Source: Natronorubrum bangense
GTDB taxonomy: Archaea; Halobacteriota; Halobacteria; Halobacteriales; Natrialbaceae
Assembly (NCBI RefSeq): GCF_004799645.1
Contig: NZ_CP031305.1
Location: 930,001 to 994,000, forward strand
DNA: 64,000 bases
Direction: 5' to 3'
The notes under the pieces were generated by a model. The model saw nothing but the letters and a program-made list of their open reading frames with translations, did no database searches and was not told the origin of the DNA. Below, one piece after another: positions 33,021-42,017 of the stretch. The translations under genes were made by a program, and so were the position numbers. Every line of letters begins with the position of its first letter. Within the stretch, counting starts at the first letter, position 1.

Positions 33021-33992
33021 ATGAATCGTCGACAGTATCTCACACGCGCCGGCACGGGTGTCGGCACACTGACGCTGCTTGCGGGCTGTCTCGGTGATCT
33101 GACCGGCAGCGAAACCGATGGCGAGGTCGCTGATCGAACTGGTGAGCGTGCACTCGATCGTGCAACTGGGAAGCTAAACGAGGCCGCGCTGGCGTTACAG
33201 GTGAACGACGATGCCATCGACGACCCCGAAGAAATCGAGTTCGACCCCGCGAAACCGAATGGCCTGATCGACGACGCGCGAGAGTATCTCGAGACTGCGG
33301 CAGCTGAACTCGCCGACGATCGGCAAGCCGACGTCGACGGGCTGGAGACGTACGCCGATATCCTCGAGGGACTGGTCATCGTGACCGACGCGATTACCGA
33401 CGAGACACTCGAGGACGACATCGACGACGTCGCTGCGGCGATCGGTGGCGACGGCGATCTCGATTCGGCAGCCGGCGCTGTCGACGAGCGAACGGCGACA
33501 CTTGCAACGGCACAGACACGCCATGACGAGGCAGCGGCCGACTTCGAGGCGTTCGAGAAAGCCCGATTCGAGGAGCTCGCCCGGATCGACTACGCGGAGC
33601 TCGAGGATGGCATCACGACGCTTGGCGACGTGCTTGACTCGTTTGTCACACTCGGGGACGGCTACGAGTCGCTACTGGACGGCTACGAAACCCTCGAGCA
33701 GGGACAGTCCCAGTTCGACAACGGCGAATACGAACGAGCAGAGACGTCGTTCACTGACGCCATAGCGGCGTTCGAGATGGCGACGGACACCTTCGAGAGC
33801 GACCCGGAGCCGCCGTCCGGACTCACCACAAACGTCGAGACGGCACGCTGTCAGAGCAACGAACTCGCGGACGCCGCGACGGCCTTCGCAGATGCAGCGG
33901 CTGCGGCGGCAGCCGGCGACCCGATCACTGCAGATCGGCGACGGAACGACGGCGAACAGTCACTCGAGGCCGCGCGAAACTGTTCGCAATAG
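33021..33992 (+). CDS. Tat-type lipoprotein, helical, unknown function
   Basis: A 323-residue secreted lipoprotein. The N-terminus MNRRQYLTRAGTGVGTLTL followed by LLAGCLGD is a twin-arginine leader with a lipobox (LAGC, Cys at residue 22), as in most haloarchaeal lipoproteins. The mature part is highly acidic and helical, with coiled-coil-like and TPR-like stretches (EQGQSQFDNGEYERAETSF). An Ala-rich region near the C-terminus (AATAFADAAAAAAAGDPI) resembles a helical spacer. No enzymatic motif is visible. It stands 119 bp after srp54 and converges with the M20 peptidase. Confidence 0.8.
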   Translation: MNRRQYLTRAGTGVGTLTLLAGCLGDLTGSETDGEVADRTGERALDRATGKLNEAALALQVNDDAIDDPEEIEFDPAKPNGLIDDAREYLETAAAELADDRQADVDGLETYADILEGLVIVTDAITDETLEDDIDDVAAAIGGDGDLDSAAGAVDERTATLATAQTRHDEAAADFEAFEKARFEELARIDYAELEDGITTLGDVLDSFVTLGDGYESLLDGYETLEQGQSQFDNGEYERAETSFTDAIAAFEMATDTFESDPEPPSGLTTNVETARCQSNELADAATAFADAAAAAAAGDPITADRRRNDGEQSLEAARNCSQ

Positions 33993-34004
33993 CACAGCCA
34001 GACC

Positions 34005-35123
34005 TCACTGCAGCCACGATTCCGCGACCCGCCGATAGGTGTCTCGACATCGCTTCAGCACGTCGATGGAGACGCTTTCGCTTTCGGTGTGAGCCTCGCC
34101 GGGTTCGGCAGCACCGTAGATCACACACTCCGTTCCGGCTTCCGAAAGCCACCCGGCATCGGTCGCGTGGGGCTTCGTCACGAGGTCCGGCGACCCCGGC
34201 TGGACAGCGTTGGCTGCCTCGAGCACTGTCTTGGCAAACGCCTCGTCCGTACAGCGCATCGGCGGGAGATCCTGATCGACGGTCCAGTGAACCCCCTCGA
34301 GAGCGGCGACGTGCTCGAGTGGCGCTCGCTTGCCTGCCACCGTCCGCTCGTCGACGGTCAGCTCACAGCGGTCGGGAACGACGTTCATCGCCGATCCGCC
34401 GTCGATTTCGGTGACGACGAGGCTGCCCTCGAGTTGGTCACCTGCGACCTCGATCGACGGCACCTCGAGCTCGCGGATGCGGTCGACGGCCGCGGTCGCG
34501 CGGTAGATCGCGTTCTCCCCAGCACCGACCTCGCTCGCGTGGGCGGCCGTTCCGTCTGCGGTGATCGTACTTCCGCGACGGCCTTTGTGGGCGACGGCGA
34601 CGTCCGTTACGCCCGGACTCGAGTAGCCCGTCGAACCCTCACCGACGATTGCGTACTCGGGGGCAAAGCCGTGCTCGATGGCGTGTTGTGCGCCGACGCC
34701 GCCGATCTCCTCGCCGACGAAGCTGGCGAAGACCAGTTCGCCTGTCGACGCCGACTGGGATGGCCCAGACGACTGGAGTTTGCTGTCGCGAAACGCGAGC
34801 ATCGCGGCCGCAACTGCGCCTTTCATGTCTGCGGTGCCACGACCGTAGAGACGGCCATCGCGATGTTCGACGACGTACTCGAGGTCCCCACCAACACCGC
34901 TGTTGACCTGTGATGGCGCCGGCTCGACAACGTCGTGGTGGCCGACGAGTGCCAGTGTCTCTCCACCAGTTCCTTTTCGCGCGATCACGTTGCCCACTGC
35001 GTCACGCGTTACGTCGGCGTCGGTCTCACGTCGGAGCCACGTCTCGATATAGTCTCCTGCGGCCGTCTCGTCTTCGTGACTGGGAATCGAGACGAGCGCC
35101 TGTGTCAGCTCACGGACTGTCAT
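34005..35123 (-). CDS. M20-family metallopeptidase (ArgE/DapE/carboxypeptidase type)
   Basis: A 372-residue dinuclear zinc hydrolase. The metal ligands can be followed: LALVGHHDVVEPAPSQ (His and catalytic Asp), GRGTADMKGAVAAAM (bridging Asp), VFASFVGEEIGGVGAQH (Glu-Glu) and a C-terminal His region (ECVIYGAAEPGEAHTESES). This is the pattern of succinyl-diaminopimelate desuccinylase/acetylornithine deacetylase relatives. Haloarchaea lack peptidoglycan, so a DapE role in the wall sense is unlikely; lysine biosynthesis, acetylornithine or peptide hydrolysis are all possible. The start MTVRELTQALVSIPS is preferred to an upstream GTG/ATG three codons away. Confidence 0.87.
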   Translation of the reverse strand: MTVRELTQALVSIPSHEDETAAGDYIETWLRRETDADVTRDAVGNVIARKGTGGETLALVGHHDVVEPAPSQVNSGVGGDLEYVVEHRDGRLYGRGTADMKGAVAAAMLAFRDSKLQSSGPSQSASTGELVFASFVGEEIGGVGAQHAIEHGFAPEYAIVGEGSTGYSSPGVTDVAVAHKGRRGSTITADGTAAHASEVGAGENAIYRATAAVDRIRELEVPSIEVAGDQLEGSLVVTEIDGGSAMNVVPDRCELTVDERTVAGKRAPLEHVAALEGVHWTVDQDLPPMRCTDEAFAKTVLEAANAVQPGSPDLVTKPHATDAGWLSEAGTECVIYGAAEPGEAHTESESVSIDVLKRCRDTYRRVAESWLQ

Positions 35124-35243
35124 AGCGACCACTATGGCGTGGAGTGTGTTGTGTCCATCGAGCGACCGACAGCGTACCGCTCTGACAAAACGAGTTCGGT
35201 CAGGATGGTCGAGCGCCGTCGGTGACGCTCTCCAGTGGGGTTT

Positions 35244-36875
35244 CTAAACTTGCTCGTAGACTGGCTGCTCCTCTTCGTCGTTCTCGTCCGTCAGCCTCGA
35301 GACCGTCTCGCCGACGCTCTGGAGGCTGGCGGTCTGTTCTTCGCTCGCTGCAGCGACCGATTCCGTGGCGTCGGCAACCTGATCGGCCGTCTGCGAGATC
35401 TCTTCGACAGTCGTTGCGGCTGACTCGACGTTCCGTGCCTGCTGGTCAGTTGCCGCCGCGATGTCTTCCATCTTCGTGGCCGTCTGCCCGACAGCAGCGT
35501 GGATCTCCTCGAGCGAGTCCATCGTCTCGCGGACCCGATCCGTTCCGTCATCGATCCGTTCGGCCGTCTCCTCGGTCGTTTCGACCGTCTTCATCGCGTC
35601 CCGGCGAACGCCTTCGACAGCGTCTTCGATCGCCGCGAGATCGCGTTTGGTCTGTTCAGCGAACGACTCGACCTCGTTCGCGATGACACCCATCGTCCCC
35701 GAGTTGGAGTTACCCGACCGAGAGGCTTCGATCTTCGCGTTTTTCGCCAGCACAGTCGTTCGTTCGGCGACGTCATCGAGTCGCTCGAGCACTGCGTCGA
35801 TCTCTTCGGTTCTCGTCTCGAGGTCGGCGGCGGACTGGGTCACGTCTTCCGTCGCGCCCTCGATGGCCTCGAGTTCGTCCAGGGCATCGTCGGCGGCGTC
35901 GACACCCTCGGCGGTGAGCTGTTCGGCCCGCTTGCTCTCCGATCGGACCTCGTTCGCGACGCTTGCGACCTCCTCGACTGCGGCACTCAGCTCGCCGAGT
36001 TCGGTCGCGGCCTGATTCGTGTTTCTGGCCTGGGCCGCCGTGTGACTGCTGATCGTCTGGGCGCGACTGGCGATCACGCCACCCGCTTCGTGGAGTTCTT
36101 CGATCGGCCCCTGCACGTCTTTTTCGACCTCGCGTGCGAGCCGCTGGCGGCGTTCGATCGAATCCTCGAGTCGCTGGGCGTAGGAGTCGACGTACGTGTC
36201 AGTCGCGATCTGCATGTCGAGGTTGATGATCCGCAACAGCGAGAGCACGTCCATCATCCCGTCGTCGACTGCGTCTCTGACGGTTTCCTCGAACGATTCC
36301 TCGAGTCCCTCATCGTCGTCATCGCCACCGAATCCGAGTGCGTTGACGAACCCACCGAGTCCACTGCCATCCGAGTCCTGTTCTTCGACCCACTCCTCGA
36401 TCGCATCAACGACCTGCTCTTGGGCACGCTCGTTCAACTGGTGGAGCAACAGCGTGTAGTAGACGCCGTACTGTCCCACGTAGTGTTTCAGCGGCATGTC
36501 GAGAATCTCGTGGAGTTTTCCGACTCGAGCCCGGTTTGCAAAGAACGACTGGTCGTACTCGCCCGTCGACAGCGAGACGAGATACGCTCGCTGGGTTTGC
36601 TTAAGCGATTCGACGCCTTTCGGCGAGCGGTCGATGACGTCTCTGGTCTGTTTGTACTGCAGGATCTTGTCGTAGAAATCGTCCGCGATCTCGTTTTGGT
36701 TCTCGCGCAACAGCGTTTCGAGATCCGCCAGTCGTCGCTCGTCGGCTTCGTCAAAGCCGACGAACTCTTTTCGCCACGCGATCTCGTCAGTGTCGAGACC
36801 GATACGGTCGATGAGTTCATCGGCTGCGAGGAACTGATTGAGCCCACCCTGCCCAAATGTCTGCTTCGGATCCAT
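35244..36875 (-). CDS. hemAT: Globin-coupled aerotaxis transducer (HemAT-like)
   Basis: A 543-residue soluble transducer. Residues 15-185 form a sensor globin with a candidate proximal heme ligand His122 in ARVGKLHEILDMPLKHYVGQ, at almost the same position as in Bacillus HemAT. Residues 230-520 form the methyl-accepting signalling coiled coil. The hairpin tip there is ERTTVLAKNAKIEASRSGN, with SAAVEEVASVANEVRSE and methylation-type Gln/Glu pairs flanking it. HemAT proteins bind O2 and report to CheA for aerotaxis. There are no membrane spans. che genes are not in the window. The C-terminus DEEEQPVYEQV is an acidic tail. Confidence 0.92.
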   Translation of the reverse strand: MDPKQTFGQGGLNQFLAADELIDRIGLDTDEIAWRKEFVGFDEADERRLADLETLLRENQNEIADDFYDKILQYKQTRDVIDRSPKGVESLKQTQRAYLVSLSTGEYDQSFFANRARVGKLHEILDMPLKHYVGQYGVYYTLLLHQLNERAQEQVVDAIEEWVEEQDSDGSGLGGFVNALGFGGDDDDEGLEESFEETVRDAVDDGMMDVLSLLRIINLDMQIATDTYVDSYAQRLEDSIERRQRLAREVEKDVQGPIEELHEAGGVIASRAQTISSHTAAQARNTNQAATELGELSAAVEEVASVANEVRSESKRAEQLTAEGVDAADDALDELEAIEGATEDVTQSAADLETRTEEIDAVLERLDDVAERTTVLAKNAKIEASRSGNSNSGTMGVIANEVESFAEQTKRDLAAIEDAVEGVRRDAMKTVETTEETAERIDDGTDRVRETMDSLEEIHAAVGQTATKMEDIAAATDQQARNVESAATTVEEISQTADQVADATESVAAASEEQTASLQSVGETVSRLTDENDEEEQPVYEQV

Positions 36876-36898
36876 TATCTGAACGTGTTCGGTGCATA

Positions 36899-36906
36899 CT
36901 TAATAT
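36899..36906 (-). promoter_or_regulatory. TATA box of the HemAT gene
   Basis: The minus strand reads ATATTAAG, about 27 bp upstream of the ATG at 36875; consistent with a leaderless transcript. Confidence 0.5.
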
Positions 36907-37013
36907 CCAACGAATGTTCTCTCTGAACAGGAATTCAGCGCCCCGTAATGAGTGACGGTAGCGCCCCGCTCGCACTGGTTATCGCGGTGAGCGAGGTTCG
37001 CTCGGTGGAACAT

Positions 37014-37021
37014 CCTTATAG
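37014..37021 (+). promoter_or_regulatory. TATA box of the PINA gene
   Basis: CTTATAGG is centred about 27 bp upstream of the ATG at 37044. It selects that start over the upstream in-frame ATG at 36948. Confidence 0.5.
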
Positions 37022-37043
37022 GTGTCCGTCGAACAGTTACGGT

Positions 37044-38918
37044 ATGCACGTCGTGCCGGACACAAGCGTGGTCATCGATGGCCGCGTTTCGGCGACGATC
37101 GATGATGGGCAGTTCGAGGGAGCGACGATTTCGGTGCCGGAAGCCGTCGTCGCGGAACTCGAGGCGCAGGCAAACGATGGGATCGACAGTGGCTGGGACG
37201 GCCTCTCAGAGCTCCAGCGGCTCGCCGAGCTCGCCGACGAGGGTGTTATCGTCCTCGAGTATATCGGCGAGCGACCCGACGCCATCGAACGGGGCCACGC
37301 CGCCGAAGGCGAGATCGACGCGCTGATTCGCGATCTCGCAGAGGATCTCGAGGCGACGTTCCTGACGAGCGATGTCGTCCAGGCCGAAGTCGCGAAAGCG
37401 AAAGGCCTCGACGTCGAGCACGTCTCGCCAGAGGTCCGCGAAGTAGGGACGCTGACCGTCGAGAACTTCTTCGACGACCAGACGATGAGCGTCCACCTCA
37501 AGACGGATACGATTCCGATGGCCAAACGGGGCGAACTCGGCGAGATGCGGTATGAACAGATCGCCGACGAAGCGCTCGATGAGGCGACGATGGACGAGTA
37601 CGCCCGCGAGGTCGTCGACGGCGCGAAGGAATCCCCCGACGGCTTCATCGAACTCTCCGAACCGGGTATGAAGATCGTCCAGTTCCGAGATTACCGGATC
37701 GCCATCGGCCGACCACCGTTCGCCGACGGGATCGAGATCACGGCCGTCCGGCCGATCGCCCAGACCGACATCGAGGACTACGAGAAGGCCGATGAGCTGA
37801 AAGATCGGCTGCTCGAGCGCCAGCGGGGTGTCCTCATCTCGGGAGCACCGGGTGCCGGGAAGTCGACGTTCGCACAGGCAGTCGCCCGATTCATCTCGGA
37901 TCACGATTACGCCGTCAAAACAATGGAGAAGCCGCGGGACCTGCAGGTCGGCCCCGAAATCACCCAGTACACCGAACTGGCCGGCGAGATGGCCAAAACG
38001 GCAGACGCCCTCCTGATGGTCCGACCCGACTACACCATCTACGACGAGGTCCGCAAAACCGACGACTTCGAAGTCTTTGCGGACATGCGACTGGCCGGCG
38101 TCGGCATGATCGGCGTCGTCCACGCAACCCGACCGATCGACGCCCTCCAGCGTCTTGTCGGCCGCGTCGAACTCGGGATGATTCCCCAGGTCGTCGACAC
38201 CGTCGTCTACATCGAGGCTGGTGAAGTCAACACGGTCTACGACGTCAAAACGGAAGTCAAAGTCCCTGCTGGCCTAACCGAAGAAGACCTCGCTCGGCCC
38301 GTGATTCAGGTGACGAACTTCGAGACAGGCGACCCCGAGTACGAGATTTATACCTTCAACCGGCAGGTCGTCACCGTCCCCCTCAAAGACGAGGAGGGTG
38401 GCCCCGGAACCGAGTCCGGCGTCGACCGAATCGCCAAAAGCGAGATCGAACGCGAGATCCGGTCGATCGCTCGCGGCTACGTCGACGTCGAACTCACGAG
38501 TCAGAACAAAGCTGTCGTCTACGTCGAAGAGAACGATATCTCGAGCGTGATCGGCAAGGGCGGTGGCCGAATCACGGACGTCGAGAACCGGCTGGGGATC
38601 GATATCGACGTCCGCACCCACGACGAGAATCCCAACTACGGCGCGGGCGCTGGTGGCGGCGCTGGTGCTAGCTCAAACGGCGGTGGCGGACAGCCCCCGG
38701 GCCAGATGGTTACTCCCGAGATCACCTCCAGACACGTCATCGTCCCCGTCGACGGCAACCACGGCGAAACCGTCGAAGTGCAGGCCGGCGGCGAGTATCT
38801 GTTCACCGCGACAGTCAGCCGCGGTGGCGAAATCCAGGTCTCTCGCGGAAGCGCAATCGCCGACGAGCTAGAGCAGGCGATCGACCGGAAAGAGCCGATC
38901 ACGGTCGTGCCGTCGTAG
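37044..38918 (+). CDS. PIN domain-ATPase-KH protein (PINA type)
   Basis: A 624-residue archaeal protein. The N-terminal PIN domain (about 1-140) has VPDTSVVIDGRV with the first acidic ligand, plus AAEGEIDALIRDLA and TFLTSDVVQAEVA carrying the others. A type II/IV secretion-like ATPase follows, with Walker A SGAPGAGKSTFAQ near residue 273 and IGVVHATRPIDALQRLVGRV. Next is a KH-like domain (NDISSVIGKGGGRITDVENR) and a Gly-rich linker before a C-terminal beta domain ending ITVVPS. The Sulfolobus homologue PINA is reported as a hexameric ATPase promoting Holliday-junction migration with Hjm and Hjc. The KH GxxG loop is intact. It stands alone, convergent with the lycopene cyclase. Confidence 0.9.
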   Translation: MHVVPDTSVVIDGRVSATIDDGQFEGATISVPEAVVAELEAQANDGIDSGWDGLSELQRLAELADEGVIVLEYIGERPDAIERGHAAEGEIDALIRDLAEDLEATFLTSDVVQAEVAKAKGLDVEHVSPEVREVGTLTVENFFDDQTMSVHLKTDTIPMAKRGELGEMRYEQIADEALDEATMDEYAREVVDGAKESPDGFIELSEPGMKIVQFRDYRIAIGRPPFADGIEITAVRPIAQTDIEDYEKADELKDRLLERQRGVLISGAPGAGKSTFAQAVARFISDHDYAVKTMEKPRDLQVGPEITQYTELAGEMAKTADALLMVRPDYTIYDEVRKTDDFEVFADMRLAGVGMIGVVHATRPIDALQRLVGRVELGMIPQVVDTVVYIEAGEVNTVYDVKTEVKVPAGLTEEDLARPVIQVTNFETGDPEYEIYTFNRQVVTVPLKDEEGGPGTESGVDRIAKSEIEREIRSIARGYVDVELTSQNKAVVYVEENDISSVIGKGGGRITDVENRLGIDIDVRTHDENPNYGAGAGGGAGASSNGGGGQPPGQMVTPEITSRHVIVPVDGNHGETVEVQAGGEYLFTATVSRGGEIQVSRGSAIADELEQAIDRKEPITVVPS

Positions 38919-38993
38919 GCACCGGCTCGCAAACACGGGTTGGAAGAACGCCGTGTCCAATCTTTTTAGCGTCGGTTCGTCGAGGAGTGGTGA

Positions 38994-39227
38994 GTGAACA
39001 CTGTGAGCGCCCCCGCCACCCTCTCCGGAAGCCAGACCTGCGGGTGCGATCAGTCCGCCCACGGTCAGCGGGGCTGCATCACGGGCGAACAGCCGATTCT
39101 CGTTGCCTCCGACGGCGACGCAGCGAGAGGTCGTCTCACGACTCATCGGAGGTCGCACCGACTCGAGTCAGCGCTTGAGAGAGCGTCGGCACTTCGTGGA
39201 TGCGATCGAGCAGCCACAGATACATGA
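38994..39227 (+). CDS. Possible small protein in the PINA-crtY gap (doubtful)
   Basis: A 77-codon GTG-initiated frame (MNTVSAPATLSGSQTCGCDQ, then GQRGCITGEQPILVASDGDA). A T-rich element CTTTTTAG about 27 bp upstream could be its TATA or the terminator of the PINA gene. Three Cys (CGC and GC) hint at a metal site. Its last third runs antisense into the end of crtY and turns Arg-rich, which is atypical. It may be a remnant or not a gene. Confidence 0.2.
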   Translation: MNTVSAPATLSGSQTCGCDQSAHGQRGCITGEQPILVASDGDAARGRLTTHRRSHRLESALERASALRGCDRAATDT

Positions 39228-39918
39228 CGATTCCCTGAACGATGAAGACGTTGGTCAGGAGAAAGAACAGCGCTTCCTCGATGGGGAGTCCCAGCAGCAT
39301 ATGTCCAGTCGTGTACGTGTCCGAGATGACCCAGATACCGAGTTCGATCGCGAGCCGGTCGACGATCCAGAGGTAGAGCGTCGGGACGGCGATAGCGACC
39401 AGTACCGGCCGACGGACGGTCCAGAGGTACGTAAGGCCGAACCCCCATTGGATAGCGAGGATTGGGCCGGACCAGAGCAACAACCAGCCGAGATAGTACG
39501 TCGAGGTGCCACCGGTCAGGAGCCAGCCGATGCCGGCGATCAACAGGCCGCCCCCGATGCCGATCAGCCGGTGTGTGAGCGGGATTGCTAGCGATCGATC
39601 GGCAGTCGCCGGGATCTGGAATAGCCAGAACGCGGTTAGTATCGGCTGGAGAACGAAGAAGAGGTACTCTTCGATCGGCGTGTGCCAGATAGTCGTGACG
39701 ACTGCGCCCTCGCCGTACCACCAGACCGATTCAGGGATGAGATGATTCGTAAACGGTGTCGTGTAGACGACGGCAAGTCCGATCATGATTCCGAGTCCGG
39801 AGAGCGGGCGGACGCCCCACCAGGCCCGGTCGCGCCGGAACGCGAGCCAGCCCAGAATCAACAGCGGTGGGAGGATAAACGCTAAATGAACACCGAAGTA
39901 TGTGAGTGGAACGGCCAT
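39136..39918 (-). CDS. crtY: Lycopene beta-cyclase (fused CrtYc-CrtYd type)
   Basis: A 260-residue membrane enzyme that closes both ends of lycopene to beta-carotene, the precursor of retinal. Seven hydrophobic helices are visible. The two homologous halves each carry the PxE(E/x) motif: HTPIEEYLFFVLQPILTAFW in the first half and GLPIEEALFFLLTNVFIVQG in the second. That is the fused archaeal form of the heterodimeric bacterial cyclase. It lies directly downstream of the halorhodopsin gene on the same strand (165 bp gap), linking chromophore supply to opsin synthesis. The retinal-forming dioxygenase (Brp/Blh) is not in the window. Confidence 0.93.
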   Translation of the reverse strand: MAVPLTYFGVHLAFILPPLLILGWLAFRRDRAWWGVRPLSGLGIMIGLAVVYTTPFTNHLIPESVWWYGEGAVVTTIWHTPIEEYLFFVLQPILTAFWLFQIPATADRSLAIPLTHRLIGIGGGLLIAGIGWLLTGGTSTYYLGWLLLWSGPILAIQWGFGLTYLWTVRRPVLVAIAVPTLYLWIVDRLAIELGIWVISDTYTTGHMLLGLPIEEALFFLLTNVFIVQGIVMYLWLLDRIHEVPTLSQALTRVGATSDES

Positions 39919-40083
39919 GAGCGTGTTAGCGTTTGTCGTCGGATCTCAGTACGGAGTCGTTGTCCCGTAGCGAAATTACGATCGGCGTCTGCAAAGCCCT
40001 GAATCCGAACTGGTTAGGCCCGATCAGGGCGCGAGTCGGCGTGCGGTACTGACGTGGACGCTGGGTCGACGAGTTCGGTTCGG

Positions 40084-40959
40084 TCAGTCGTCTGCTGGGC
40101 TGGACCCGGAGAGAGTGGAGCCGTAGTCCGCACCGCCAGTGATCGACGCCGGTTCGTTAGCAACGTAGAACATGGCGACGAATGTCACGATGTACTTCGT
40201 GATGATGTCAAGGATGCTGTATCCCCACGAGGTGATCGCGACATCTAAGATTGCGAACCCTTCGACGCCGAGTGCCCAGAGGATTGGATAGCCGAACCAG
40301 CCGACGACGGTGAGAATTTTCAGCGTCGTGAACAGGTCCGCGGTGCCGGTTCGCTCGGCCTCGCGGGTCCAGTCGACGAGGATGACGTACACGATCACAA
40401 GGAAGAAAGTAGAGCTCAGCACGAACCACCACCAGCGCAGCGCCAGCGAGGACGTCGTCAAAGCCGCCGCCAGACCGGTGACACACATCGCGATCGTAAA
40501 CGCACAGGTCGTCAGGATCTTCGTCCAGTTCGATCCGGCGATCATTCCGAGTGCGATCAGAATGAACGGTGTGGAGAACGTCCACGTGAGGTATCGACCC
40601 CACATTACCAGTACGCCGTCCTCACCGGCCGTCGTCGAACCCGCGGCGGGGTGGTTCGCCGGCATCTCGATAATACCCAGCGTCAGCCCCGATGTGAGTC
40701 CGGTGTAACTCGAGATCGAGACAACCGAAATCAGCATCAGCGCGGTCGCGATCGCCTTCGAACGCGGATCGGTGAGGGACCGCCCGAGGTAGACGATGCC
40801 GAGAATCGTGAGTCCGGCGAGGACGATGTTGACAACGAACGACAGCGCGAGCAACGTGTTGCCGCCACCGAAGACGTACTCGACCAACTCTGCGTCGGTT
40901 AGGCCGTTTTGGAGGACGTGATGTCGCCCGTCGAATGCGAGCGCAGTTAGTGATTGCAT
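40084..40959 (-). CDS. hop: Halorhodopsin (light-driven chloride pump)
   Basis: A 291-residue seven-helix retinal protein. The helix C motif is GRYLTWTFSTPFILIALG: Arg122, Thr125 and Ser129 correspond to R108, T111 and S115 of H. salinarum halorhodopsin, with Thr in place of the proton-acceptor Asp, so it pumps chloride inward. CVTGLAAALTTSS (helix D) and GYPILWALGVEGFAILDV (helix F-G) are near identical to known halorhodopsins. The Schiff-base lysine is in helix G (SILDIITKYIV). The N-terminus has a 20-30 residue extracellular extension and the C-terminus ends SGSSPADD as in H. salinarum. Its promoter holds an 8-bp inverted repeat. Confidence 0.97.
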   Translation of the reverse strand: MQSLTALAFDGRHHVLQNGLTDAELVEYVFGGGNTLLALSFVVNIVLAGLTILGIVYLGRSLTDPRSKAIATALMLISVVSISSYTGLTSGLTLGIIEMPANHPAAGSTTAGEDGVLVMWGRYLTWTFSTPFILIALGMIAGSNWTKILTTCAFTIAMCVTGLAAALTTSSLALRWWWFVLSSTFFLVIVYVILVDWTREAERTGTADLFTTLKILTVVGWFGYPILWALGVEGFAILDVAITSWGYSILDIITKYIVTFVAMFYVANEPASITGGADYGSTLSGSSPADD

Positions 40960-40985
40960 ACGTACAGGTTATTTCAGTGCCACGA

Positions 40986-41018
40986 CACATAAACAGATAT
41001 CCGTCCCGAAACGGATAT
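40986..41018 (-). promoter_or_regulatory. hop promoter: TATA element plus 8-bp inverted repeat
   Basis: On the minus strand TGTTTATGTG (40986-40995) is the TATA-like element, about 30 bp before the ATG at 40959. Directly upstream lies ATATCCGT-TTCGGG-ACGGATAT, a perfect 8-bp inverted repeat (40997-41018). Its position next to the BRE/TATA fits an activator site comparable in place to the UAS of opsin genes, but which protein binds is unknown. Confidence 0.55.
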
Positions 41019-41125
41019 TTACAGGTGCTGAAGGGTCACAGCGCGATGAGGGCCGAGGCGAAGACGGGAGATCAGCGGAACGCGATGTCACACTCAGTCG
41101 AACTCGAGCGAGTAACGCCGAGTCG

Positions 41126-41851
41126 TCACACAGCCGCGGCGGATGGTGTGACGGCCCGTTCGAGCACAGAGCGGCTTCGGAGCAGGATCACTCCGAAGCC
41201 GACCTTCGCCGAGAGGTCGAGGATCATGAACGCGGCCGTCTCCCAGTAGAGCGGGAGAATGCCGAACGTTCCTTCAGTTCCGAGGATCCAGACGACGGGG
41301 TAGAGCAGCCACAGCACGATGAGCAGGTTGCGCAGCGTGCTGAACAGCGACGCCACCTCTGGCGACTGGTTCCGGGCGCTCTGGGAAAGCGTCCCGACGA
41401 GGACGTACAGCAACACGAGCAGGGCACCGGTGCTGATACCCCACCACGCGATCCGAGTGCCGGGGGTCGCCGCGAACGCCGCGATCGTGCCGGTTCCGAT
41501 CATGAGGACGTCGAGACCGATCAGCGTCGCGATCGTGTTGCGGTTCGCGCCGGCGAGCAGCGCGAGGTCGAGCAACAGCAGCGGTGTCGTGAAGATCCAG
41601 TCTGCGTACCGCGCCCAGTAGATCGTAAGCGCCTGGTCGCCGACCATCACTTCGGTGACGCCAAAGCCTGTCGCCATCGCGAAGTACATCACCGCCGCGA
41701 TCGCCGTTATGAAGATCGTGATGATGTAAAACTCCTGCATCTTCGGATCTCGAACGCCGCGTCCACGACCGATGAAGTAGAGCGTTCCGAGCGTCATTCC
41801 GATCGTTCCGATCCACAGCCACAGGGATTCTGGACCAACTAGTGTGGTCAT
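41126..41851 (-). CDS. bop: Bacteriorhodopsin (light-driven proton pump)
   Basis: A 241-residue proton pump. Helix C reads [20 protein letters not shown]: Arg81, Asp84 (proton acceptor), Thr88 and Asp95 (proton donor) are offset by exactly one from R82, D85, T89 and D96 of H. salinarum. The proton-release glutamates are kept (ILGTEGT and LYWETAAF), and helix G has [12 protein letters not shown] with the counter-ion Asp and Schiff-base Lys. The precursor lacks the long leader of H. salinarum BR, and the C-tail is short. All pump residues are present, so it should be functional. It precedes hop on the same strand, 166 bp away, with its own promoter. Confidence 0.97.
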   Translation of the reverse strand: MTTLVGPESLWLWIGTIGMTLGTLYFIGRGRGVRDPKMQEFYIITIFITAIAAVMYFAMATGFGVTEVMVGDQALTIYWARYADWIFTTPLLLLDLALLAGANRNTIATLIGLDVLMIGTGTIAAFAATPGTRIAWWGISTGALLVLLYVLVGTLSQSARNQSPEVASLFSTLRNLLIVLWLLYPVVWILGTEGTFGILPLYWETAAFMILDLSAKVGFGVILLRSRSVLERAVTPSAAAV

Positions 41852-41872
41852 ATTTACGAGTAGAACTTCGCA

Positions 41873-41880
41873 AAATATAC
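41873..41880 (-). promoter_or_regulatory. TATA box of bop
   Basis: The minus strand reads GTATATTTTG (TATA core 41873-41880), about 26 bp before the ATG at 41851, so bop mRNA is probably leaderless. Upstream CCGTTAGG/CTTACCGG form a weak imperfect inverted repeat; no shared site with hop is obvious. Confidence 0.5.
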
Positions 41881-42017
41881 CGGTAAGCCCTAACGGGGAT
41901 AACAGCTAGCCGCGAGTGTATGTCCGGTGTTCTGACTCCGGGTTTGAAATCGGAGTGTATATTTCGACGCTCCGTGTTCGGCCACCTGAACCGGCGGCCA
42001 GTCACACTCTCGAACTG

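Noticed and set aside
35499..36926. 475-codon plus-strand frame opposite HemAT
   Set aside because: Antisense shadow; the composition is explained by the transducer on the minus strand with clear globin and signalling motifs.
38868..39158. 96-codon minus-strand frame spanning the PINA-crtY gap
   Set aside because: Overlaps both gene ends and has shadow-type composition; no start context.
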